NCBI RefSeq assembly: GCF_009727055.1
Contig: NC_052354.1
Span: 49,441,360-49,505,359 of the forward strand
Length of the DNA stretch: 64,000 nucleotides
Origin: Benincasa hispida
Taxonomy: Eukaryota; Streptophyta; Magnoliopsida; Cucurbitales; Cucurbitaceae
Direction: 5' to 3'
Part shown: one piece after another, positions 35,454 through 52,327 of the stretch
Layout: every line of letters begins with the position of its first letter
How positions within the stretch are numbered: the first letter of the stretch is position 1
Position numbers and translations under genes: made by a program
The notes under the pieces: generated by a model
Told to the model about the DNA's origin: nothing
Databases searched by the model: none
The model's input: the letters and a program-made list of their open reading frames with translations, nothing else

Positions 35454-36054
35454 TCACCCAATAGCTGATCTGACGAAATACATCCAATCCCAGGCAGCTT
35501 GTTTTTTGTCTTCTTCTTTCTCCTAAAATAATATTACCCTTTTCTTTTTCTTTTTCTTTTTTTAGGAAAAAAAAAACAAGATGAAAAATATTATATTTTT
35601 ATATTATTAAGAATGGAGTTTAATTTCTATTCGATTCCTAAATTTTAATATGTTATAAGTTGTAGAATTTTGAATTTTGTTTCAATTTGAACAATATAAC
35701 TTTACGATTTCCATTTTTAACATTGATTTTTTTCACTAAATATTCATTTTCAATATGTGATGTTAATGACTATTACTTAATTTAAACTAATCAAATTAAT
35801 TTTCAATAATTTTTTTTATCATTATTAAAATTAGTTTTTAAAATTCACATCATAATTAAATGAAAGATTCATCTGTAGAATTTGTAGTGCAAATAAAAAT
35901 TAGACTCAAAAGTTGTTTTTTATTTTCCCCTAAAAATAAAGTAAAATAATTAAAAATTTAAAACTTAAATATTCTTTTGTAAAATGAGAGCGTCAGAGTC
36001 AGAGATATTAAGGCGCGTGACTCAAGCTGGTTGACTGCAGATCAAGGAGAGGTG

Positions 36055-36065
36055 GTGGGACCCAC
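36055..36065. promoter_or_regulatory. Palindrome GTGGGACCCAC, possible TCP site (2)
   Basis: Second copy of the same 11-mer, inside a larger near-palindrome (GAGAGG at 36047 facing CCTCTC at 36067) and inside a GC-richer stretch 35990-36075 that also carries AAGGCGCGTGACTCA. A TGACTCA word (AP-1/bZIP-like) lies at 36018-36024. Possible distal regulatory element; not proven. Confidence 0.3.
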
Positions 36066-37939
36066 CCCTCTCATATGAATTGTTCGATTAAATTACGAAT
36101 ATACATTTCATTTTTTTATTAAATATTCACATGAAATTTCTAACAAGTCAAATATTTGATTCTTCGCTTTATATATATTAAAAAAAATAGAATTTAAAAT
36201 TCTAAAAATTTTTAGTAGGCCTTTAACTTTTAATCTTAGGCCTAATAAATTAATAAATCATTGAACTTTTATGTAATTTAATGAGTTTCTAAATTTTAAT
36301 TTTTTTATTTTATAGGACTTGGTTAAAAGTATATTTAAAAATGATGAATCTATAAACATAAAATTAAAATAGTTATTTCTAATAAATTCATTAAATTTAT
36401 ACCAAAGAAAGTTACAAATTAACGAATTATTGTAATATTTTAAACATTTAAAAGCCTAGTAGGCATAATATTAGTAGTTAAAAAATTTATTAGATACTTT
36501 TTAAACCTCATAATCTATTAATAAAAAAACATCAAAATTCAAAAGTTAAATTTATAATTTAACCAAATTATTTTTAGTTTAAATGTCATCTTTATTTATG
36601 TATTTCAATATTTATCTATTTTCATATTTGTACTTTTAAAACATCTATGATAATTTTTATATTTCTAGGTTTGGATCTACTACAACACTTTTTACGTCCA
36701 AAATGTTTGTTATAGTCTTTGTACTTTCTAAAAATATAAACATTTGAGCTCTCGTTTACAAAATTAGAATAAAAATTATAAACAAACGACTAAAAGCTAT
36801 TTAATGTAAAATCTTTTTAAGAGCTCAACAAAATATAGAAAAGATGTTCAACCCTCTAATCTTTTTAGTCGATGTTATACACAATGTTAATTATTTTATT
36901 TTTATAAGTACTCTGTTTTGTATAAAGCTACCGAAAATATTTTGCATAAATTTATTAAACCTAATAATATATTAAAATTTGTGATTGAAAGTTATTTTCA
37001 CTTTAAAATAGCAGCCACTAAACAAATATTTTGACAATACAAGGATGAAAATATGTTATACTATGTCTAGAGTAGTACCATTATTTTATGGGACCTTTTT
37101 AGATATAAAAAATATATGTTTAATAATATTTATACTTTATAGGAAAAAAAAAAATTTAAAAATATTTTTTAGATTTTTCTATTTATAAGAATTTTCCTTA
37201 TTTTATTATCCATGGAATATTAAAAAAAAACAATTAGGTGTTGTGTTTGAGACGCTAAGTTGAGATATGATCTCTGAAGTTCATATGTATGTGGAGTTCA
37301 TATGTTGTTTAGGGTGCAGAGTTATTTTATTTGAGTTCATATGTTCGTATTTGGGGTGTAGAGTTGAATTCATATGTCAAGGGTATCTAACATCGTTTTT
37401 TAAACTCTTCACAATATACTTTTATGATTACTATTTTTGTTTTGAAAATTTTTTCTTCAATAATTCTACTATTTTTAACTAACTATGATTTGCAAACCCT
37501 TTTTGATTAAATATGAATTGCAATTATTTTATTTTATTTTTTAAAGTTGGTCTTCTTTCTCTTATTTATTTTTTTAATGAACAATAATTAATTAACCACA
37601 TTTCTTTCATGAATATGGTTAAATAAAATGAGAAGCCAAAGAGAAATCAAAACTTTTGATTCCTAATTTTTCAGCATGAATTTCATCTTCATCATCTTCT
37701 TACTCCTTTTCTTCTTCTTCCTATTTTTACTATGTATTTTTCCTCCGTCATGATATTTTTTTTAGTTTAATCTCTCCCCATCATTTTAACAACCAGTGTA
37801 ATGTCACCACGTTTCTTAAACAGTTCCACTTTTAATTTTTCCAAATTTAGAGGATTGTCAAAGAATAAATATCAAAATTTCACTAATTTTTGCTAGAAAA
37901 TGTTCCAAAAAACAAATAGGGGATTTTCAAAAATAGAAT

Positions 37940-38130
37940 AATAAGGGAAACTATTTACACAAAATAACAAAATTTTAATCTTGTTTGATAGAGGTTGATA
38001 GAGGCTGGTAGAAGTATATCAGTGTCTAACAGTGATAGAACTGATAGAAATGTATCATTGATAGACATTGATAAAAGTCAATTTTTTTTTTGCTATTTCT
38101 GTAAATAGACATTTTTTTTTACCTATGAAA
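37940..38130. repeat. MITE-like repeat with GATAG words (family of 1835-2060)
   Basis: The left end 'ggaaactatttacacaaaataacaaaatttt' faces the right end 'tttgctatttctgtaaatag'. Between them are repeated 'tgatagag/tgatagaa/atagacattgata' words, as in the copy near 1890-1990. No coding capacity. Confidence 0.5.
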
Positions 38131-39177
38131 ATTTTCCAAACAAATATCTATCTTATGGTTTTTTGTTTCTATTTTTGTTTTGTTTTTATTTTTGTTTATC
38201 TTTTCTTAACTTTTTGTTTTACCATTCAACTACATACATACTTTTCCAAATTCTTAAAAACTCATTTGATATGTGAATTTAATTTTAAAAAAATATATTT
38301 TACAATTTTTACATATAAATATTGCATTTAACGTAAATAAAATACTATTATCTATATAATAAATATCCTTATAGCATACTTTAACAGTCATGGTCAACAA
38401 TGAGTCAATTCAATTCACGTTGATGAGCCAAATAATCTCTTAAATTTAATCCAAAACCTTTAGATAAGGAAATACATAAATAAATATATATATATTTGTT
38501 ATTGTCATAGATCCCAATGGTGTTTATATTTGTGCGTGCCATGCTCACTTGATTTTCGTGAAATAAATAATATTAATAATTGTAAATTTAAAAGTAGCTT
38601 TGTAAAACTATTTATGTTGTTAGTGATAAGTCGCTAATTTTATATTCTTATTAAAAGAAAAATAGTACGTGGTATGGGTTTCAAAATATGACATCAAATA
38701 AGATGGTGCAGCATGGGTTGTTTCTGAGTTTGTATATATTTTTTTAAGTAAATAAGCTAATCTAAATGAATTATGTTGTTTTTACATTTCTTTTTTAGTT
38801 ATCTATTTATGTAATTGTGCTGTGTTTTTGTTAATCTAAATGTTTTTGAGTGAGGATTTCAAAGCGATTTGAAAGGTTGGATGGGGTAACATCGGTTTAG
38901 TTTAATTCCTAAAAATTAAACCGTTAGTAAAACAGTAATTGACATGTATTTATTTATTTGAAGTTGAAGGTTCAAATTTTTATATTCTATAATTTAAAAT
39001 CATTTTTTATTAAAAAAATTATTTGAAAAACGTGTACTTGTTCATGTGTTGTGCAAGCTGTACGTGCGTATGTATGATTATAATTCTATTATTATTTAAA
39101 TAAATCGAGCAAAGATTAATGAAAAACCTAATGACCTTTTTAACAAAGGTTCTAAATCCATTCATACAGTTTTAGTA

Positions 39178-39795
39178 GTAAAAATATCTTTTTGGTTCTT
39201 AGATTTTGACTTTAGTTTCTATTTGGTACATAAATTTCAAAATGTTACACTTTTAGTCATTGAGTTTTAAGTTTTATTGTAATTTAGTCATTAGGTTTCA
39301 AAATGTTGCAACTTAAAATCCTTGAGATGATTTTGTTTTTTGTTCTGTTTTTGTTTTTGTTTTTGTTTTTTTTTTCATTTTAATTCATAAGTTTCAAGAT
39401 TTATACTTTTGAACATCGGATTTTTAGTAAGTACCAATTTTTAGTCTTTAAGATTAATATCTTTTGATTAATTTAAAATAATTATGAAACAAAATTTCAG
39501 ATTTTATTTTGAAATTTTTACTAAACAACCACTTTTAATCTTTGACATTAATGTCTTTTGATTAATTTAAATATGAAAAATAGCGAAGCTTAATTAATCA
39601 TTATTTTTTAATTCATTTAAATTAATTAATAGATATTAATATACTTAAGACATAAGTATAGTGATGAAACCTATAGACCAAATTGAAACAAAACTCAAAT
39701 AAGAGTAAAAGTGTAACATTTTGGAATCTAAAGACCAAATAAAAATTAGATCTAAAATTAGGGAACAAAAATATACTTTTTCCATTTTAATACTA
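39178..39795. repeat. Inverted-repeat (foldback) element with ~120-bp arms
   Basis: The left arm (about 39178-39305) and the reverse complement of the right arm (about 39655-39795) share AATATCTTTTTGGTTC-like starts, 'tttatttggt', CAAAATGTTACACTTTTA and 'ttgagtttt'. The arms are separated by ~350 bp of AT-rich sequence. There is no ORF, so it is a non-autonomous element; the target duplication is not clear. Confidence 0.6.
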
Positions 39796-40717
39796 TATTC
39801 TACATTAAAAAAAATTGAAAATGAAAAACTGAATATAGTTTAATAATTAATACATTCATGCAAAAATTTTAAAAGATAAAATATAATGAAGGGGTTCGAA
39901 GAAGTCTATCTTTTATGTAACCTTATACACATCTACTCGTGATGTTAAAAGTTTCATTTACTCTATATCATTTGACATGTAAGCTATATACGAGCCAACG
40001 TCATAATTGTGTCTTAAAAGTAATATTGATTTATTAAAAATCTATCATCTTGGAAAAATTAATCCATAACACAAACACTTGTAGTTGAAGTTTATATAAA
40101 TTAAGTGTTTGTTTAGAATACATTTTCAAGTATTTCATTTTAAAAATAAGTCATTTCAAAATAAATTGAAGCGTTTGACAATCACTTAAAATGGTTTTTC
40201 GAGTATATTTTAATCTCTTTTTATTAAAAATATTTAAATGAAAATGGGTTTTAAAAAAAATTGAGAATTTAGATTTGAAATGTAAAATTAATAAAAAGAA
40301 AAAGGGGAAAAGAGAGAGAAGAGTGTGTGATGGAAATGGAAGAATGAGATAATAAAGGAAATCTTGGACTGAACTATCACATGCAATGTTTCTATACATT
40401 TATTACTTTTATATGTCTTTTTCTGCTTTTTATGTCTATTTTTCCCTCTCCCATTCTTGCTTATTCAACATAAATCCTTATTATTATTATTATTATTATT
40501 TTTTTTTTGGCAAATCCAAACATGAATTTGGAATATATATATATATTCTTTTTTCTTTTTAAGAAAATCTACTTTATTAGAATTAAACTACTTAGGATAG
40601 TTGGATTGAAGATCCGTTGACTTCATTTACTTGGCTAACATTTCTAGGGGCTAAATTACAAAATAAATAAATAAAAGAAAAAAATTCATGAATTCTGTCC
40701 TTTATTTAAAAACATTC

Positions 40718-40962
40718 GACAAATGGTAAAAATTACCCCTAGAATATGATGATACATGATAATTATAATCATACTCTCAAACTTTTAATTGTAAACATCG
40801 AGTTGGACCGTCGAATTTGATTACAATTTCTACAATTATATTAGTTTAAGAGTGAAAATTTTAACACTTAAATAAGTTTGAGGATTTATTTTTATAATTG
40901 AAAGTTCGAGCGTGTAATTGCAAATAACATCATATTTTTAGGAGTGATTTTTGCCATTTGTC
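40718..40962. repeat. Palindromic MITE, ~245 bp
   Basis: The ends GACAAATGGTAAAAATTACC and the reverse complement of GGTGATTTTTGCCATTTGTC-like right end match closely, and the inversion continues inward ('ctagaatatgatg', 'ctcaaacttt'). Possible degraded 9-bp duplication AAAAACATT (40708-40716) against AAAATATTT (40964-40972). The terminal word resembles the Mutator-like element in EMC2 intron 1 only loosely. Same family as 30412-30729. Confidence 0.65.
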
Positions 40963-42861
40963 CAAAATATTTTTGTTCTTTTAAAAGTTGTAATATTTAT
41001 TGTTTGATTTTTCTTAGATATTTCAAAACTACTATTGAAGTAGAATTTGGTGAAAATGTTCGAAGAAAATTGAGATTAAACCCCACTATACCTTTTAAAG
41101 TTGTCGCCATTTCAGTTCTCTTTTTTTATATAAGAAAAGTATAATAATTTTGAAATATTTATAAAAAGCGAATTATTATAACAATCGCAAGTTTAACATA
41201 TTTCCTGTATAGATTGTTGTTCGATTTTTTATAAATAAAACTTAAAAAGAGAGGGAAAAAAAACCGAGAAGTCACATCACAAATACAAACATTAAGATTT
41301 AAATCCATACATGAAAAAATAAATAAATAAAGATGCTTTAACTTAGCTTGTGGGTATGTAATTTGAGATGTTAGCTTCAAATAATAGTATAATTTACTAC
41401 AATCCATTATAATTAAATTCACAAAATAGAGGCAAGGTTAACAAAACTTAAACTACTTTTTTTTTTAAAAAAAAACCATTATCTCAAAATATTTAAATCT
41501 TTTATCAAATACTAGTGCTAATACGAGAATTAATTGACATATATTATCTCCTTTGAATTCAAATTTTCATACCTTATTTATCGTAAATAAACTAAAAAAC
41601 CGAAATACTATTAATTGTCTTGTGGAATCATTCCCTAATCATGTAGTATTGAAATTCTTTTCCCATCTTCCAATTATCTTCTTATACTTAAATGACATAA
41701 CAAAATAACATATATATAAGGAGAGGTCCCATCTAAAGTTTAAATTCTGCCCCCACACATTTGTACCTTTAAAAAGTGATTAATTAATACACATATTCTT
41801 AATATATGAAAAGAAAAAAAAAAAATACTAGAAGGGATATTGTTATAGACTTAGTCTAGAACAAGACATCTGTAACATTTGCTTAATTGATTAATTATAA
41901 TTTCACACCATTATTTATTTTTGTTACTTCAAGATAACTATAAACAACTTGATTAGTGAAAAATATATCACAAGATTAAGCAAAATTCACACTTTTCAAG
42001 CTTAATTATATCTACTATTTCAATTGTCACATGTATATTTAATTGAATTGAATTTTCTTAGGCAAAAAATGAATATAATGGATTATATTCTCAATATCCC
42101 TTTACTTTATTATAGAAAAACATCAATTAATTGTCACTCACAAATTTAGCATAAAGTTTTTGGCTTTTGATTGAAAATTTGTTGGAAAATGTGTTCAAAT
42201 GGTATGTTTTCTTTTGCTAATTATTCTCATCTTTTTTTGTTGCTTTCATGATTCCCTACCTAGATTCTCAAATCACACCCTAAAGAAAAAAATAATAATA
42301 AAAAGATTAAATGCAAAATAAATTGAGAAAAAAAAAAGTGAAATTTTTTCTAAAGGGAAATATAAGGAGGAAGAAGAAGAAGAAAAAGCTGACAAATTAA
42401 CATATTAAATGGCTCACAAGTATTCCATTGCTGCTGTTGTTTTCATAGCACAAACTTGGAAAAAAAAAATTGTCATGATTTTCACTTTGACCCTTCTAAT
42501 TTTTATCTCTTACTATGAAATGATCACTTTCTTCTATTTCCGCTATAGAAATTTGTTCAAACTTCACCTACTTCTTGAAGTCTCTAACTTGCTTGTCTCC
42601 TCTATTCCCTCTCTATTCCCTCTTGTGTGTGGAACTTGGTATCATAATCATTTCTTTAAAATCTTGTCTTTGTAATGTAGTTTGTCATTTGATTTATTAT
42701 TATTATCATTATTTTTTTTATAAAATAAACTTCATTAAAAGCAATAAATAACCCCACACAAAAAAAAATCCTCATTCAACTAGGATAAACGATATCTCAA
42801 TAAGCATCACAACTTTCATCCTTTCAAGAAGTAGCTTGGAGATAGAAAAAAAGTTCACAAC

Positions 42862-43419
42862 TAGAGATGTCCAATTTTTCCGTAGAAACAGGACCCGCGA
42901 GACCTTTTCCCAAATGGAGCGGGGATTCCTCGATTAGGCCGAAAAGGAATGGGAAAAAAATTTCACGTAAGCTAAATGGGGATGGGTTTTCCATTCCCCA
43001 TCCCCTCCCGGCTAGCCTCTATTTATTTATTTAGTATAATTATCTAATGTTATATTATTATTATTTTTATATAAATATTACATTTAAATTTTAAGTTTGA
43101 TTGTTTATTGGTCAAGATAATTAATATGTTTAAATTAAATATTTAAATTTAGATTATATATATGTGAATAATTTGATTTATATTTGTTTATTTCTATCAA
43201 AAAGTTGATTAGTTTTTTTAAACTAGAGTCATCTATCTTTAAATTCAAATTATTAGGTAAAACTAACTATAATAAAAATTTAGTGATAGAGTTAATTATT
43301 TAATTAAAATTTTCTCACATTAATAATTTAAATTAATTGATTTTTTTAAAAAAAAAACTAACGGAAAAAAAAATCTCTGCTGGGAACCCGATCCCCGCCT
43401 TGCCCTATGAACATCTCTA
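42862..43419. mobile_element. hAT-type MITE with perfect 8-bp target duplication
   Basis: The ends are TAGAGATGTCCA at 42862 and TGAACATCTCTA ending at 43419, an inverted repeat. They are flanked on both sides by TTCACAAC (42854-42861 and 43420-43427), a perfect 8-bp duplication, which is the hAT signature. The ends are strikingly GC-rich (for example GGAGCGGGGATTCC near 42918 and CCGATCCCCGCCTTGCCC near 43388) around an AT-rich middle. 558 bp, no ORF, so it must have been moved by a transposase elsewhere. Confidence 0.88.
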
Positions 43420-43749
43420 TTCACAACAGTATGCGCCAAAGAATGGGTGACAAAATTACAAGAACGATTACAATAACCAAAAGAAACCTTGCTAAAAAGC
43501 TTGACAAGCACAACAATGGTATCTACCACATTCTTTGTTTACGAGAGATTAGTGTATAGATCGTTTAGGGCCCAAATGATATCAGTTGAGTTAGACACCA
43601 CCAAGAGAGGTCGACACCTCTCTTCTCAATTGGAGAAGGGAATAAAGGCCAACCCAAACAACCTCCCCTTCCAAAGGCTTGATAGGCCACCCCTATTAAA
43701 TCTTGTGATTTGATCTATTTTAGTTTAGGTATTCTTAAATGGTTAATTT

Positions 43750-44060
43750 TTAGGAAATATATCAATTCACACTTCTAAACTTTAGAAATTGTATAAATTT
43801 AAACTCTATACAAGTGTATCAATTTAAACCTAAATTTTTATCAGAAAGATATCAATTTATACTCCTAAATCTTAGATATTGTATCAATTTAAATTCTTGA
43901 ACTAATAAGTGATTTAATTTAAACCCTGTTTTTGAAAGTGTATCAATTTACACTTTCCATCACATTCTGTTTAGGAAAACTTAGTGTGAAACTTATAATT
44001 GTATCAATTAAACCCTTGAACTTTTATAAATGAATCAATTTAGACATTTAGTTTGAATTT
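43750..44060. repeat. Degenerate repeats of GTATCAATTTAAAC
   Basis: At least six diverged copies of a word near 'tgtatcaatttaaactc' (about 43758, 43815, 43848, 43881, 43938 and 44004), spaced 30-60 bp apart and often followed by 'ctaaa.ttta.aaattgta'. It looks like the body of a dispersed AT-rich repeat. Confidence 0.55.
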
Positions 44061-45837
44061 TCATTTGAGAATCGTCCATTTTGTAAGACCATCATTTGAA
44101 GAAGTCAACACATGTTTGAGAATGAATGCATGAATGATTTTCAAAGGAAATAGTAACAGAAGATTTAAATTGATTGACTTATGACAATAATGAATTTAAT
44201 TGACTCGAATAATAAATTACACACTATTGGCGGAAGAAAATCTAAAAGATGGTGTAAAGTGATACACTTACAAAAGTTCAAGATTTAATCAATATAATCC
44301 TCAAAATTTTGGGTATAAATTTTATTTGCCATCATTTTTTATTTAGTAGACTTTAAAAGTTAACTTCCAACCCACAATGAGGGAAATTTTTAAAGATTTC
44401 TAAAAAACTACGAGAATTAAAATATAGTAAGCTCCTAAATTTAATTTTTCAATTTACTATTAATTTCAAATTAAACTTTAAAAGTTGGGTTCCCAAAAAT
44501 TTGCTTTAACGCCTTTTAAGGTTATTTTTTAGTTCAACAACTCTGGAGTGAGGTGGAACCATCAACATTAAATATTATAATTAATATCTTAATCACTATG
44601 TTTAGATTGAGGATCTATTAAAAGTTTCAATACGAATGAAGAAAAATAGCGATAGAATGCAATGAAATGGAAAATTGGGAACCATAATTCAAATAAGTGA
44701 ACATCTCCCCCTTAAAAGAAATTTCGTCCTTGAAATTTACCTGATATGTCATTTGAAAAGTTGAGTGGTTTGGGCATATTGGGAGCTAAACAAACTAGAT
44801 TGGTTTGATTCCAGTTACGATAGAAAATTGGCTTGATCGACCTGGTTTGATTCAGATTCTCACACTCTTAGTTTCAATGTTGTGTTTAATAGATTTCTGC
44901 ATCATCAATTTTGTCTCTAAATGGTTAAAAAATACTTATCAATTCAACCAACTCAGTGGATAAGACAAATAATATTATTTAAAACTACGTAGTTTTGATA
45001 CTAGAGAAGTTTAAAAACCTATAAAGACGTAAAATTGGGATTTTAAAACTTGAATGAACACTTTTAAAATAAAAATATTTATTTGGGAGTGTAAAGATTT
45101 ACTAAATATATTTTGAAGTTGTAAATATGAATGAAACAAGTTTATAAATTTATTAAGAAGGGATTATTTAAAAATATTCAGTACTATCTTATAATAATTA
45201 CTCCTATTAAACACACTACTCAAAAAATTGAAGTATCAAACTAGTAATTGAACTATTTATTTTTCTTTTGCACTGCCAACTTATCTTTTTGTCTCCAAAA
45301 TACCCACTGGGCCACTTTCTTAGTCTCTTTCTACAATTGTATTGATTGTTTCACCCTCACCCCCATGAGTTCTACTTCTCATCTTTCTCTACATTGCTTC
45401 TCTTAGTGTTGATTTTCCCCATCTAAAACTTTAGTTTACACTTTGCTCTCACAAACCACATTATTATTTCACATTGACCCACCATCCCAAAATCTCTCTC
45501 CATTAGCTCCCTTTCACTTTGACCCATCATTTCCACCTCTCCCTCGAGAATTTTAGTAATCCCATTAAATACTTATGGCATCTCTCTCTAAATTTGTATA
45601 TTATTGTCCCATTTCTCTCTCTAAAACAGTGTTAATTTCAGCTTTTCTTAAAGATTTTGTCATCTAGCTTTCTTTAAATCCACACCCACATCCTCATTTC
45701 TCTCAACCGAGAGCCAAAAAAGAAAGTAATTTTTTTAATTTGTTGTTGCAGTTGCAGTTTTTCTTTGTCCCCTTTGGAGCTGCTGGTTAAAGTTTCTTAC
45801 TTTCTTTCTTTCTGAACTTTGAACAAAAATCCCAACA

Positions 45838-45936
45838 ATGGAGAAAGCCCTTCACTATCTTCTTCCTCTTCAGCTGCAGCTTCTGTTTGTCTTCCTTTTG
45901 CTTCGAAAACGGTGTCGTTCCTTGTCTCCTTTGTAA
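45838..45936 (+). CDS. Upstream ORF (32 aa) in the NEK kinase leader
   Basis: An ATG in good context (AACAATGG) opens a 32-codon frame, MEKALHYLLPLQLQLLF..., ending TAA at 45934-45936. It lies in the first, non-coding exon of the kinase gene if that exon ends at 46021 as I propose. The peptide is very leucine-rich and hydrophobic. It could limit translation of the kinase; it could also be chance, as transcription may start downstream. Confidence 0.35.
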   Translation: MEKALHYLLPLQLQLLFVFLLLRKRCRSLSPL

Positions 45937-46021
45937 CTCTCATAACCCTGTTTTTGTTTCTTCTTTCTTCTACCACATTTGCCTCAATCTCTTGGATCCA
46001 CATTTCTACTTCTACTTTCAG

Positions 46022-46513
46022 GTACTTCTCTTTCTTTTTCTCTCTCTTTTTCTTGTGGTGTATTGGATCTTTTTGGGGTTTTAACATTGCAATGGAAAAT
46101 GGGGTTTCTAAATTTTGGGGGTTTTCTTTTTTACTAGAAGATTTGTGTTTGAGATGAAATGAAGTTTTTTTCCTGCTCTCTCTCTCTCTCTCTCCCTTTT
46201 TTTGGCTGAATCTTGTAAATTTGGTTGATTGGGGTTAGTGACAATGTGTTATTTTAGCTTTGTTTAAAGATAAGAAGCAGGTGTTATGAAGGTAAATTTG
46301 AGTGAAATCCTTATGATTCAATGTGGTCTGTTGGATAATATCTCTGTTTCTTTGCATTTTAGAAGATTCCAGCTTTTTATCCTTTGAAATATTGTTTATG
46401 CTTTGAAAAAGCATAAAACAGATTGAGTAGCTTCTTAAAGTAGATTTTGATACTATGGTGAAATTATGCTATTTTTTTTAAAATTATTATTATTATTATT
46501 TTTGTTTGCTCAG
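46022..46513 (+). other. Probable 5' UTR intron of the NEK kinase gene
   Basis: TTTCAG|GTACTTCTC at 46016-46030 gives a donor, and TTTGCTCAG|AGGAAGG at 46505-46520 an acceptor, leaving 26 untranslated bases before the ATG at 46540. The interval contains a (CT)n run at about 46174-46195 and is T-rich, as plant introns are. Leader introns are common in plant kinase genes. Inferred, not proven. Confidence 0.5.
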
Positions 46514-46530
46514 AGGAAGGGAATTATTAA

Positions 46531-51782
<5,252 letters not shown>

Positions 51783-52327
51783 ACCACTCTCGGATGTACG
51801 TAACATAACTGCTAGAACTTTTAAGTGTATGATCTAGAGTCACCTCATTCTCTCAAGGTATATTTGACACTTAGGCAGATGCTGAGAAGGAGAAATATAT
51901 CCTTTCGTTGTAGATTATAATTCTTTTAGACGTAGTGATTAGCGGTTATTTGTCATCCTTAGTTTTAACTCATCAGTAGTAGGTGATATGCTACATTTCT
52001 GTTGTAGGAATGTAAATTTACAACAGTTTAGATGGCTAAGATGGTCTCAGTTTTAGTGGCTGTTCTTTAGTTGGAGTACAAATGAACTTCTAATGGAGTA
52101 CAAATTAGGACTCTGTTTTGGGAATTAAGAGTTCAGAAACAGTTTTTCTTTTCCTTCTTTCAAAACAGTAGTTAAGTGAAATGTCTGCAGTCCTGTTTAA
52201 TGCTTTCTCGAGGACAAGTGATGTCGTTCTTTTGTAAATACGATGAAGTCAATTGTGATTTTAGTATACAATATCTCATAGAAGTTTGATTGATTTAGAT
52301 GGAATTGATGAAAAGTAAGCAAGATAA

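Larger units (their letters stand above)
29874..45789. other. Gene desert, AT-rich, MITE-dense
   Basis: After the EMC2 stop and its 3' untranslated region (to roughly 30300) I see no convincing exon for about 15 kb. Frames of 60-134 codons occur but are low-complexity or run through microsatellites. Identified content is listed separately: several palindromic MITEs, a SINE head, AT microsatellites (for example near 33235, 34338, 34763, 35300, 38485 and 40530) and two GC-richer islands near 35400-35500 and 35990-36075. The last few hundred bases (45260-45790) are C/T-rich and should hold the NEK promoter. Confidence 0.6.

Noticed and set aside
42409..42675. 88-codon hydrophobic frame with an ATG and a purine-rich GGAGGAAGAAG leader
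   Set aside because: Hydrophobicity follows from T-rich DNA; no family resemblance and no neighbouring exons. Could be tested by RNA-seq, but not supported here.
45819..46157. 112-codon frame at the start of the NEK gene, possibly an N-terminal extension
   Set aside because: It has no in-frame link to the kinase ATG region and crosses the proposed leader-intron donor; the NEK family starts at the ME.YE...GKGSFG segment.
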